A DNA stretch of 64,000 bases, from assembly GCA_934229725.1 (NCBI GenBank), contig CAKQDX010000001.1, positions 248,001-312,000 on the forward strand, written 5' to 3'. The translations under genes were made by a program, and so were the position numbers. The notes below the pieces were generated by a model. That model made no database searches, was not told where the DNA came from, and was given only the letters and a program-made list of their open reading frames with translations. Of this stretch, positions 15,643-23,401 are shown piece after piece. Origin of the DNA: an uncultured Streptococcus sp. GTDB taxonomy: Bacteria > Bacillota > Bacilli > Lactobacillales > Streptococcaceae. Numbering within the stretch: the first letter of the stretch is position 1; each line of letters starts with the position of its first letter.

Positions 15643-17446
15643 TTTCTAACTCCTCCTTAGACAATTGTGAATAGGCAATTTCTTGGTAGACTTCATTATT
15701 AGCCAAGAGTTCCTTGTGGGTTCCTTGACCAACAACCTTACCTTGGTCAAGCACCAAGATTTGATCGGCATCCATAATGGTAGAGATACGTTGAGCAACA
15801 ATCAACTTGGTCATATCTTGTGTCTTTTCAGCTAATTCTTGACGTAACTTACGGTCGGTTTTATAGTCCAAGGCTGAGAAGGAATCGTCAAAAATCAAGA
15901 TTTCAGGCTTACGAGCCAAGGCACGCGCAATAGCCAAACGTTGTTTCTGTCCACCTGAGAAATTAGACCCAGCTTGAGCCACTTCTGCCTTAAGTTGACC
16001 TTCTTTCCCTTCGACAAAATCTCTTCCTTGAGCCAATTCGAGAGCATCCCAAATCTTATCGTCATCAAGTGGACTATTATTGCTGGTTCCCATCGTCATA
16101 TTTGACATGATATCTCCTGAGAAAAGCACAGCCCTCTGCGGAATATAACCGACAATATTGTGCAGGGTATCATGATCATACTGTCGCACATCTACACCGT
16201 CAACCTTGATCGTCCCTTGCGTGGCGTCGTAAAAACGTGGGATAAGGTTGACAAGCGTTGATTTACCAGAACCAGTCGAACCAATAAAGGCAACTGTGTC
16301 ACCTTTTTTAGCTTTGAAGCTCACATGCTCTAAAACAGGCTCTGACGTTTCAGAATAACGGAAGGAAACATCATCAAATGCGACAGTACCGACTTCTTTA
16401 GGCTTTTCAGAGCTATGTTCAGGGTAAGAGACTGACGATTGGGTATCTAGAACTTCATTGATACGACCAGCTGCTACAACTGCACGTGGAAGAAGGAAGA
16501 AAACAATAATCATCATCATGAATCCCATAACAACCTGCATGGCATAAGATGAATAAACCACCATGTCTGAGAAGAGATGGACCTTATTTTCCATGGCACC
16601 AGCAATCTTAGTTGGATCTGTTGGAATCTTAACATCTTCAATCAAATGCGCACCAATCCAATAAATAGCCAGTGTCAAACCACTTGATACAGCAGTCATC
16701 ACCGGTGTCAGTAAGGCAAAAGAACGACCAATAAAGAGATTGTTTTGGGTCAAATCAGTATTGGCCTTTTCAAATTTATCCTCTTGATAACTTTCGGCGT
16801 TATAGGCACGCACCACACGAATTCCTGTAAGAGATTCACGCGTTACGCTATTCAGTTTATCGGTCAGAGTTTGAATCAAGCGTTGCTTAGGCATAACCAT
16901 AATCAAGAGGAAGAGCATGAGAATGGCAATCACTGCCACAGCGACAAGCAAGGCAAGGAGCCAATTTCCATTTTTATCGGCAATCTTTGTAATCGCCCAA
17001 ATGGCCATGATAGGCCCCTGTGTAATAACCTGTAACCCCATGGTAAGTACCAGCTGCAATTGGGTAATATCATTTGTCGTACGGGTCAAAAGACTAGGAA
17101 TTGAGAATTTCTTAATCTCAGCATCCGAAAAATCTAGAACCTGATGGAAGATATCATCACGAAGACGGGTGGTAAAACTTGCCACGCTTCTGGCAGCTAA
17201 GAAACCAACCACTACAGAGGCCATAAAGCCTGCAAATGACATTAAAAGCATTCGCATCCCTGGGGCATCCGTATTCCAGGCAAAAATATCCGACGCTTTA
17301 GTTCCCTTAGTTGATAAGAGTGTCGTAATATCAGACATATAGTCTGGAATTTTCAAGTTTAGATAGACGTTCAAGCAAACAAAAATCACCGCTAAGACAA
17401 TCATGATTAACTCTTTTGTCGTCAAACGTTTAAAAATTTTAAACAT
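15632..17446 (-). CDS. rcrP: ABC exporter half-transporter RcrP
   Basis: 604 residues. Membrane domain (1-350), including a first helix at about 13-32 and strong helices near 65-85, 150-180 and 270-330; ATPase domain with Walker A GSTGSGKST, canonical signature NFSGGQKQRLAIA, Walker B ILIFDDSFSALD with Asp-Asp instead of Asp-Glu at the catalytic position, and an H-loop IVAQRISTI in which Gln replaces His. The consensus and degenerate parts in RcrP and RcrQ complement each other, as in heterodimeric exporters of the BmrCD/TM287-288 type. It lies four bases after rcrR with an ATAAGGAGTAACTT ribosome binding site. Confidence 0.9.
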   Translation of the reverse strand: MFKIFKRLTTKELIMIVLAVIFVCLNVYLNLKIPDYMSDITTLLSTKGTKASDIFAWNTDAPGMRMLLMSFAGFMASVVVGFLAARSVASFTTRLRDDIFHQVLDFSDAEIKKFSIPSLLTRTTNDITQLQLVLTMGLQVITQGPIMAIWAITKIADKNGNWLLALLVAVAVIAILMLFLLIMVMPKQRLIQTLTDKLNSVTRESLTGIRVVRAYNAESYQEDKFEKANTDLTQNNLFIGRSFALLTPVMTAVSSGLTLAIYWIGAHLIEDVKIPTDPTKIAGAMENKVHLFSDMVVYSSYAMQVVMGFMMMIIVFFLLPRAVVAAGRINEVLDTQSSVSYPEHSSEKPKEVGTVAFDDVSFRYSETSEPVLEHVSFKAKKGDTVAFIGSTGSGKSTLVNLIPRFYDATQGTIKVDGVDVRQYDHDTLHNIVGYIPQRAVLFSGDIMSNMTMGTSNNSPLDDDKIWDALELAQGRDFVEGKEGQLKAEVAQAGSNFSGGQKQRLAIARALARKPEILIFDDSFSALDYKTDRKLRQELAEKTQDMTKLIVAQRISTIMDADQILVLDQGKVVGQGTHKELLANNEVYQEIAYSQLSKEELENGK

Positions 17447-17449
17447 AAG

Positions 17450-17893
17450 TTACTCCTTATTTTTTTCTAAATTCATACGAATTTGGTGAAAAACACGAAA
17501 GGCTGTTTCAGCATCTTCTTTAGAAATACCTTCTAACAGCTGTTCATGGATGGCCTCTCGAAAATGTTTGACATCTCGAGCTTTCTTTTTACCTAAGTCT
17601 GTCAGATGAACATACTTGTAGCGTTTATCCTTGTCCGATGTCACCAACTCAACAAAACCATTTTTTTCCATTCGTTTGACCAAATTACTAGCCACTGATT
17701 TAGAAATACATAGTATTTTTTCAATGTCTTTGATAAAGATTTCTTTATCTTGATTGTCAGACAAATACTTGACGGCAAATCCTTGTGGGCCAGCTAGATG
17801 CTCAACCCCATGGACCTTTCCTAACTCTTGCACGCGAGATTCCATAGTATTGATGAATTCTCTGAATTCACTAAAAGTATCTTTTCCATGCAT
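17450..17893 (-). CDS. rcrR: MarR family repressor RcrR
   Basis: 147-residue winged-helix repressor. The recognition region LCISKSVASNLVKRMEKNGFVE is at about 86-107 (given here in two overlapping parts: ISKSVASNLVKR and MEKNGFVE), followed by the wing KDKRYKYVHLT. It heads the rcrRPQ operon. Two perfect 16-base palindromes lie in its promoter (see 17934-17979), a strong sign of autorepression. In S. mutans RcrR controls rcrRPQ and influences competence. ATG 17893 stands eight bases after GGAGGG. Confidence 0.9.
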   Translation of the reverse strand: MHGKDTFSEFREFINTMESRVQELGKVHGVEHLAGPQGFAVKYLSDNQDKEIFIKDIEKILCISKSVASNLVKRMEKNGFVELVTSDKDKRYKYVHLTDLGKKKARDVKHFREAIHEQLLEGISKEDAETAFRVFHQIRMNLEKNKE

Positions 17894-17928
17894 CGCAAGT
17901 CCCTCCTTGAATAATTCTCATGGAAACT

Positions 17929-17957
17929 ATTTTAGTTCTTATGAGAACTAATGTCAA
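17929..17957 (-). promoter_or_regulatory. rcrRPQ promoter
   Basis: Minus-strand TTGACA (17952-17957), 17-base spacer and TAAAAT (17929-17934). The spacer is almost wholly occupied by one RcrR palindrome. Confidence 0.85.
17934..17949. promoter_or_regulatory. Probable RcrR operator 1
   Basis: AGTTCTTATGAGAACT, arms AGTTCT/AGAACT, located between the -35 and -10 of the rcrR promoter. A bound repressor would block RNA polymerase. Confidence 0.8.
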
Positions 17958-17963
17958 GAAAAA

Positions 17964-17979
17964 AGTTCTTATGAGAACT
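17964..17979. promoter_or_regulatory. Probable RcrR operator 2
   Basis: A second identical AGTTCTTATGAGAACT, 30 bases from operator 1 and just upstream of the -35. A degenerate third copy, AATTCTCATGGAAACT, lies at 17913-17928, with 12 of 16 matches. Confidence 0.78.
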
Positions 17980-18022
17980 AAAAAAGAGTGAGGTAGGAAT
18001 GTTTAGTGTCTACTCTCACTCT
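17980..18022 (-). terminator. Rho-independent terminator of the deformylase-like gene
   Basis: Minus-strand AGAGTGAG-A-GTAG paired with CTAC-CTCACTCT and followed by six T. It ends right at operator 2 of rcrR. Confidence 0.85.
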
Positions 18023-18065
18023 GCAACTGTAATTTGTCTCTCTTAGAATCTATTTCAAGTATCTT

Positions 18066-18476
18066 TTAAATAATAATACCCTCTAAATGATCCAATTCAT
18101 GTTGAATAATTTGGGCTGGCATGCCAGAAAAACTTAACTGTTTAGGCATCCATTGTTCATCTAAATAGGCCACCTCAACAGATTCAAAACGTCTAGTTGG
18201 GCGACTTTCCTCTAAAGACAAACAAGACTCCTCTGTTTGAAAGGGTGAAGACTTGCTTACCAAAACAGGATTAAACATAACTAGATTGACAAAACCGATA
18301 TTGACGATGATAACACGCTTTTTAACCCCAATCATATTGGCTGCCATACCCACACAAGCATCTTTGTGGAACTCCAGTGTATCACGTAAGTCCTTTGCCA
18401 AATAGAGGTCTTCTTTAGTCGCTTCTGTCGATTTTTGTCCTAGAAAAAAGACATCCTTTACGATAGGTTTTATCAT
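18066..18476 (-). CDS. Peptide deformylase-like protein with altered motif 1
   Basis: 136 residues with the deformylase fold. Motif 2 is ESCLS (usual EGCLS, metal-ligand Cys kept) and motif 3 is QHELDH (HExxH kept). Motif 1, normally GxGxAAxQ, reads VGMAANMIG: the conserved Gln that helps stabilise the transition state is Met. The protein is also shorter than the main streptococcal deformylase (about 200 residues). It resembles the second, short deformylase-like paralogs of low-GC Gram-positives. Metal binding is likely; deformylase activity is uncertain. It is monocistronic, with AAGGAGTAAAG before the ATG. Confidence 0.82.
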   Translation of the reverse strand: MIKPIVKDVFFLGQKSTEATKEDLYLAKDLRDTLEFHKDACVGMAANMIGVKKRVIIVNIGFVNLVMFNPVLVSKSSPFQTEESCLSLEESRPTRRFESVEVAYLDEQWMPKQLSFSGMPAQIIQHELDHLEGIII

Positions 18477-18616
18477 CTCTTTACTCCTTCATCATTTCTT
18501 ATTTATACTCTGACATCATATGTTCTTCTTTTATCTGGGCCTAAGGTTTTTATTTTCAGACATAATGACTTCAACCTATTATATCAAAAATGGCGGGCCG
18601 CTGGGAAAGCAGACGA

Positions 18617-18641
18617 AAAAAGAAACCCTCAGGCTTCTTTT
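18617..18641 (-). terminator. Terminator of the polytopic membrane protein gene
   Basis: Minus-strand AAAGAAGCC, loop TGA, GGGTTTCTTT followed by T. It is very similar to the gdhA terminator at 20457-20485. Confidence 0.8.
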
Positions 18642-18643
18642 TA

Positions 18644-20284
18644 TCATTCTTTCTTTACTCTATACAAATAGCCAAGAAAAGCCAAAAAGCTAATCGCTGA
18701 AACACACATTGACATTTTAGCTACTGGGGTATAACCATAGGTCAATACAACACGATGCTTGCCTGGTGGCAAGACCAAATTAGTCGGATTCTTTTCATTA
18801 GATAAGTAAGTTGTTGCTGGCTTTCCATCTATCGTCACTTCCTGCCCCTTGTAGTAGAAAACAGGCAGTGACAAAACTTTCTCAGCTTGAGAATTATTAG
18901 TTACTTTGAGCGACAGCTCATTAGGAGATTGCTTGATGGCTGACTCCATTTTCTTATTACCAAGGAAAAGATGTTTATCAAAGACAAACTTAAAGGGAAC
19001 TTCTTTATTGGTATAATCGCCGTTGATATTTTTGTAGGTCCCCTTAGCCAGCATGTCTTTCGTAACTTTTGTATTACTCGGCAATATGTTCTTGACTTTA
19101 GTCATCTTATCTTGAACAGTAACAATCTGAAACATATTCAGACAAATACCAATCAGGACAAGTACCGTCGTAGCTTTCAGAGAGATATTCTTTAAGATGT
19201 TAGCCAAGGCTAAGCTGAAAAATAGCAAGGCCAAACTCCATAATCTCCAAGGAAATTGAAGATTAGACACCGGGCTTTCCTGCAATAACTGCCAAGGAAA
19301 ACTCTTCAAGGTTAAAAAGGCTAAAGTAAGAGATATAAAAAGGTAAATTCTAGCTTCCCTATTCTTCATAAAACGCTTAGCAAAGGCTAGACTTAACACT
19401 AAACCAATAAGATAAAGAAGATTAACCGATGGGGTCCTTAAATCACTTCTTACAATAAGCCCCCAGATATCTGACAAACTCAAAGCCGTTTTGGCTAGAA
19501 AAGGCTTAAATGTCGTCCGCAAAGATACATACCGGAATTGCTCTATCATGGGCACAAAATAGGCCAGAGACATTCCCAAAGTTACTAGAGTAGCCTTAAG
19601 AAAGCCCAGTAAACGCTCTTTCTTAGAGTCCCAAATCCAAAAACTGGTTACCACTGCTAAGAAAATCAAAACAGAGGCTAAAACGACCGATAAAACATGG
19701 GAATAGACAAGGCCAAGCATTCCAAGGGTCAAGATCCACCATTTTTTGTAATCTCCAAAAGTTAGCAAACGCACGCCTACAAAAACTAGGGGCAGAAAAA
19801 TCATCGCCAGCGTTTCGCCAACAGCTGCCCTATAGTAGGAATTATGCAAGAAGTAACCCGAAAAGAGATAGAAGGTAGAAAATATCATCACCTGCTTATC
19901 AGAATACCTCAATAAACGTAAGCCATAAAAACTAAGTAAACAGGTTGCAAAGCGAACAAAAAACTGAAAACTCATCCAGGCTACAAAAATAGATTGTGTC
20001 AGCTTATATACTAAGAAGATCGGATAGTAGGTCAACCAAGGATAAAAGGTATTGATTAACTGGCCCGTACCTCCATTGGTCGTAAAATTGATAGGACTCT
20101 TCCAAATGGTGTCCAGAGACAGAAGACGGTTAATATGAAAAATCACATCATCGCCATAAAGCTTATCTCTAAAAAAGAACATTGGCAAGATTGATACGAA
20201 ACTTATCAAAAAGCTCAGCACAAGGACTGACCAATTACTAGAGTTCTTCTCTCTTTTCCCAAAGGGACTTTGTTCAATAGTCAC
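18644..20284 (-). CDS. Polytopic membrane protein, GT-C-like (PTPS-related/YfhO-like)
   Basis: 546 residues with about 11-13 hydrophobic helices from residue 22 to about 400, a soluble part of ~100 residues and a final helix at about 520-540 before a basic tail. The first extracytoplasmic loop has DDVIFHINRLLSL, an acidic pair in the position where GT-C glycosyltransferases carry catalytic acids. The C-terminal soluble domain includes LPVFYYKGQEV and LPPGKHRVVLTYGY, similar to the beta-domain of YfhO/PTPS-related proteins. A role in lipid-linked glycosylation is an inference. Start codon is GTG (20282-20284) behind AGAGGAAAAATT; no ATG nearby fits better. It has its own promoter (TGGTATAAT at about 20346-20354) and is monocistronic. 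Confidence 0.75.
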   Translation of the reverse strand: MTIEQSPFGKREKNSSNWSVLVLSFLISFVSILPMFFFRDKLYGDDVIFHINRLLSLDTIWKSPINFTTNGGTGQLINTFYPWLTYYPIFLVYKLTQSIFVAWMSFQFFVRFATCLLSFYGLRLLRYSDKQVMIFSTFYLFSGYFLHNSYYRAAVGETLAMIFLPLVFVGVRLLTFGDYKKWWILTLGMLGLVYSHVLSVVLASVLIFLAVVTSFWIWDSKKERLLGFLKATLVTLGMSLAYFVPMIEQFRYVSLRTTFKPFLAKTALSLSDIWGLIVRSDLRTPSVNLLYLIGLVLSLAFAKRFMKNREARIYLFISLTLAFLTLKSFPWQLLQESPVSNLQFPWRLWSLALLFFSLALANILKNISLKATTVLVLIGICLNMFQIVTVQDKMTKVKNILPSNTKVTKDMLAKGTYKNINGDYTNKEVPFKFVFDKHLFLGNKKMESAIKQSPNELSLKVTNNSQAEKVLSLPVFYYKGQEVTIDGKPATTYLSNEKNPTNLVLPPGKHRVVLTYGYTPVAKMSMCVSAISFLAFLGYLYRVKKE

Positions 20285-20456
20285 AATTTTTCCTCTCGTA
20301 TTAAATCATAAAATTAGCTATAGAAAGTGATTCTTTGCTCCCTCATTATACCAAAAATCCAGCAAGAAACTCTTTACCTCTTTAAAAGACCGCATCACGG
20401 ACATCTAGAAGGCTCTTCCACTACAGCTTGATCCACCTGGAATACCTTTTCAAACA

Positions 20457-20485
20457 AAAAAAGAAACCCGCAGGCTTCTTTTCTT
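20457..20485 (-). terminator. gdhA terminator
   Basis: Minus-strand AAAAGAAGCC, loop TGC, GGGTTTCTTTT and T run, about 40 bases after the gdhA stop. Confidence 0.85.
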
Positions 20486-20525
20486 ATTTTATCGAGAGGC
20501 TTATTAATCAGGTCAGGTCTGTTAA

Positions 20526-21878
20526 TTAAACAATACCTTGAGCTGACATTGCATCTGCAACCTTAAGGAATCCAGCGATGTTGGCACCAACAACAAGGTT
20601 ACCTTCATGACCAAATTCTTTAGCAGCTGCAGCAGCATTTTCGTAGATACCTTTCATGATATCGTAGAGTTTAGCATCAACTTCTTCGAATGTCCATTGT
20701 GTACGTTGGCTATCTTGTGCCATTTCAAGAGCTGATACAGCAACACCACCAGCGTTAGCAGCTTTGGCAGGACCAAATGATACACCAGCTTTAAGGAAGA
20801 CATCAATAGCTCCCAAAGTTGAAGGCATGTTAGCACCTTCTGAAACAGCAAGAACGCCGTTAGCTACAAGTGTTTCTGCATCTGTTTCATCCAATTCGTT
20901 TTGAGTTGCACATGGGAAAGCCAAGTCAGCTTTGATAGACCAAACTGTCTTTTCACCACCAGCAGGTGTGTAAGTAGCATTTGGACGAGCTTCCGCATAT
21001 TTCACGATACGTTCACGTTTAACTTCTTTGATTTCTTTCAACAAGTCAACGTCGATTCCGTCTGGATCATAAACAAAACCAGATGAATCAGAACATGTCA
21101 CAGCTTTAGCACCTAGGCTTTGCAATTTTTCAATAGCGTAGATGGCAACGTTACCAGCACCTGAAACAACTGCTGTTTTACCGTTAAAGTTTTCACCACG
21201 TGCATTAAGCATTTGTTCTGCAAAGTAAACAGCACCGTAACCAGTTGCTTCTGTACGAGCAAGTGAACCACCCCAGTTCAAACCTTTACCAGTAAGAACA
21301 CCTGTGTATTCGTTACGAAGACGTTTGTATTGGCCATAGAGGTAACCAATTTCACGTCCACCAACACCGATATCACCTGCAGGTACGTCTGTATCTGCAC
21401 CGATGTGTTTGCTCAATTCAGTCATGAAGCTTTGGCAGAAACGCATGATTTCGTTATCTGATTTACCTTTAGGATCGAAGTTTGATCCACCTTTACCACC
21501 ACCGATTGGTTGACCAGTCAATGAGTTTTTAAAGATTTGTTCGAAACCAAGGAATTTAATGATTGATTGGTTTACTGATGGGTGGAAACGAAGACCACCT
21601 TTGTAAGGACCAATAGCTGATGAGAATTGTACACGGAAACCACGGTTTACTTGTACTTGACCTTTATCGTCAACCCATGGCACACGGAATGAAACGATAC
21701 GTTCTGGTTCAACCAAACGTTCCAAAAGGTTTTCTTCAATATACTTAGGATATTTATCGAAGACAGGGACAAGTGAATCGAAAACTTCTTCAACTGCTTG
21801 GAGGAACTCAGCCTCGTGTCTGTTTTGAGCTTTCACTTTTTCAAAAACGCTAGCAACGTATTCTTTACCTGTTGTCAT
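20526..21878 (-). CDS. gdhA: NADP-specific glutamate dehydrogenase
   Basis: Reductive amination of 2-oxoglutarate to glutamate. 450 residues from ATG 21878 (MTTGKEYVAS), the normal length for the hexameric bacterial enzyme. Visible landmarks: GPYKGGLRFHPSVN (glutamate binding), the catalytic GGGKGGSNFDPKGKS, DVPAGDIGVGGREIGY and the Rossmann GAGNVAIYAIEK. An in-frame TTG 18 bases upstream is rejected because AAAGGAAACATTGAT fits the ATG. Promoter is consensus-like (21928-21956). It is divergent from the nadR-nrtR operon, and a possible catabolite element lies at 22056-22069. Confidence 0.97.
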   Translation of the reverse strand: MTTGKEYVASVFEKVKAQNRHEAEFLQAVEEVFDSLVPVFDKYPKYIEENLLERLVEPERIVSFRVPWVDDKGQVQVNRGFRVQFSSAIGPYKGGLRFHPSVNQSIIKFLGFEQIFKNSLTGQPIGGGKGGSNFDPKGKSDNEIMRFCQSFMTELSKHIGADTDVPAGDIGVGGREIGYLYGQYKRLRNEYTGVLTGKGLNWGGSLARTEATGYGAVYFAEQMLNARGENFNGKTAVVSGAGNVAIYAIEKLQSLGAKAVTCSDSSGFVYDPDGIDVDLLKEIKEVKRERIVKYAEARPNATYTPAGGEKTVWSIKADLAFPCATQNELDETDAETLVANGVLAVSEGANMPSTLGAIDVFLKAGVSFGPAKAANAGGVAVSALEMAQDSQRTQWTFEEVDAKLYDIMKGIYENAAAAAKEFGHEGNLVVGANIAGFLKVADAMSAQGIV

Positions 21879-21927
21879 ATCAATGTTTCCTTTCAAATAA
21901 TTACCTTAGTAATTTAATTACATGAAT

Positions 21928-21956
21928 AGTATAAATTTTCAGAATCTTCTTGTCAA
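21928..21956 (-). promoter_or_regulatory. gdhA promoter
   Basis: Minus-strand TTGACA (21951-21956), 17-base spacer, TATACT (21928-21933). A strong sigma-A promoter. Confidence 0.88.
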
Positions 21957-22055
21957 GTATTTTTTGTTATTTTTTTGATTTGTATGTTAGATTTTATGAC
22001 ATCAATTCAATTTTATCTATTTTAAGTCCATTCTAAAACCTTATCAATTCAACAA

Positions 22056-22069
22056 TGTAAGCGCATTAC
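22056..22069. promoter_or_regulatory. Weak cre-like site upstream of gdhA
   Basis: TGTAAGCGCATTAC: a near-palindrome around GCGC with three deviations from the CcpA consensus. Low support. Confidence 0.25.
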
Positions 22070-22144
22070 CTTTTTCAACTATTTCTTGGAAAAAAGTTTT
22101 GCCTTTTTTGAAATTTTCATGCCAAATTGGACAAAAAATAAATT

Positions 22145-22158
22145 TAGTAATTTTACTA
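22145..22158. promoter_or_regulatory. Palindromic operator 1 of nadR-nrtR (probable NrtR site)
   Basis: TAGTAATTTTACTA, a perfect inverted repeat inside the 19-base sequence AATTTAGTAATTTTACTAT. It lies just upstream of the nadR -35. Confidence 0.75.
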
Positions 22159-22165
22159 TTTTCTA

Positions 22166-22194
22166 TTTACAAAGATTTGATGCTATGCTACTAT
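22166..22194 (+). promoter_or_regulatory. nadR-nrtR promoter
   Basis: TTTACA (22166-22171), 17-base spacer and extended -10 TGCTACTAT (22186-22194), framed by the two palindromes. Confidence 0.75.
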
Positions 22195-22199
22195 TAATT

Positions 22200-22213
22200 T
22201 AGTAATTTTACTA
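22200..22213. promoter_or_regulatory. Palindromic operator 2 of nadR-nrtR (probable NrtR site)
   Basis: Second identical TAGTAATTTTACTA, 55 bases from copy 1 and over the expected transcription start, where a bound protein would block initiation. Confidence 0.75.
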
Positions 22214-22237
22214 TATTTTAAATAAAGGATTATTCTT

Positions 22238-23344
22238 ATGAAAAGAAAACAGCTCTCAGGAAAGCGTATTGGGATTGTGTTTGGAACTTTCGCTCCCATG
22301 CACATTGGGCATGTTGACCTTATCACCAAAGCCAAACGCTATAACGACAACGTTCTCGTAATCGTTAGTGGCAGTAATGATCAGGAAGATCGTGGAACAC
22401 GCGCAGGCCTATCACTCAACCGACGCTTTCGTTACGTTCGTGAAGTATTTTATGATGACGAACTTGTTGTCGTAGATAAATTAGATGAGGAAGGGATGCC
22501 TGCCTACCCTGAGGGCTGGACTCCATGGGTTAAACGTGTTAAGGAGCTTATCGCGAAAAATACCGACACCCCTGAAAAGATTACCTTTTATGTTGGCGAA
22601 CCAGAGTATGTGGCTGAACTCAATGAACACTATCCCCAAGCGCAGGTAGAGCTCATCGAACGTTCTATTATAGACATCTCTGCTACCGAGATTCGTGATA
22701 AGCCTATGGAAAATTGGCGATTTATCACCAAGCCTTTCCGTCGCCACTTTACACGAAAGGTCCTGGTTGTCGGATCTGCCAGCGGTGGAAAAACTACCCT
22801 CGTGAAAGATTTGGCTCGTACATACAATGCTCCCTGTTCTCTGGAATATGCCCGTGAGTATCAAGAAAAGTATAATGTTCGTGATGATGAATTGGATACC
22901 AATGACTACATTCACCTCCTGACTGACCAATATGCACAGACCGCTGATATCATTGATAAGGGGCAACACTCAGGTCTTATCTTTGCAGATACCAATTCAA
23001 CGGTGACAAAGGTTTATATCGACTACTATTTGAAGGAAAGTATTTCTCAAGAAGAATTTGACACCTTGGACCGCCTCTATCAAGTCACTCAAGCTCGCGA
23101 AAAATGGGATTTGATTTTTGTCATTCTACCAAAGTCAAACTATGTTGATGATGGTTTTCGTGATATGACCATGGCTGACAATCAGACACGTGACTGGTTT
23201 ACCAAACATCTTTTAGACCTACTGTCACCATTTGAAGATAAAATTGTTATTTTAGGGGAGCATAGTGACAGTGATAGTTTTTTTGCAGACAACTACCATT
23301 ATGCCAAAAAGGCAATCAAGGAACGGTTGCACATTGAGGTTTAG
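22238..23344 (+). CDS. nadR: NadR-type nicotinamide mononucleotide adenylyltransferase / ribosylnicotinamide kinase
   Basis: Two-domain NAD-salvage enzyme. The N-terminal nucleotidyltransferase (about 10-165) has GTFAPMHIGH at 16-25 and ISATEIR at 147-153. The C-terminal P-loop kinase has Walker A GSASGGKTT at 179-187 and FADTNSTVTKVY near 250. Unlike the enterobacterial NadR, there is no N-terminal helix-turn-helix, so this protein is an enzyme only and the regulator function falls to the next gene. It uses ribosylnicotinamide taken up from outside; no pnuC transporter is in the window. ATG follows AAAGGATTATTCTT. It is followed 57 bases later by nrtR. Confidence 0.92.
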   Translation: MKRKQLSGKRIGIVFGTFAPMHIGHVDLITKAKRYNDNVLVIVSGSNDQEDRGTRAGLSLNRRFRYVREVFYDDELVVVDKLDEEGMPAYPEGWTPWVKRVKELIAKNTDTPEKITFYVGEPEYVAELNEHYPQAQVELIERSIIDISATEIRDKPMENWRFITKPFRRHFTRKVLVVGSASGGKTTLVKDLARTYNAPCSLEYAREYQEKYNVRDDELDTNDYIHLLTDQYAQTADIIDKGQHSGLIFADTNSTVTKVYIDYYLKESISQEEFDTLDRLYQVTQAREKWDLIFVILPKSNYVDDGFRDMTMADNQTRDWFTKHLLDLLSPFEDKIVILGEHSDSDSFFADNYHYAKKAIKERLHIEV

Positions 23345-23401
23345 ATAACCTCTTCAAGAAATCATCTCTCAACTTAGCATCAAAGACAAGGAGGAAAAAA
23401 C

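Larger units (their letters stand above)
21879..22237. other. Divergent intergenic region gdhA / nadR
   Basis: 359 bases, strongly AT-rich. It holds the gdhA promoter on the minus side, a weak cre-like sequence at 22056-22069, and the nadR promoter with twin palindromes on the plus side. No coding sequence is evident. Confidence 0.8.

Noticed and set aside
21905..21924. Half-match of the nadR palindrome (TTAGTAATTTAATTAC) near the gdhA start site
   Set aside because: Only one half-site is kept; not enough to claim that NrtR controls gdhA.
22056..22069. cre site as a firm regulatory feature of gdhA
   Set aside because: Three deviations from consensus; kept only as a low-confidence entry.
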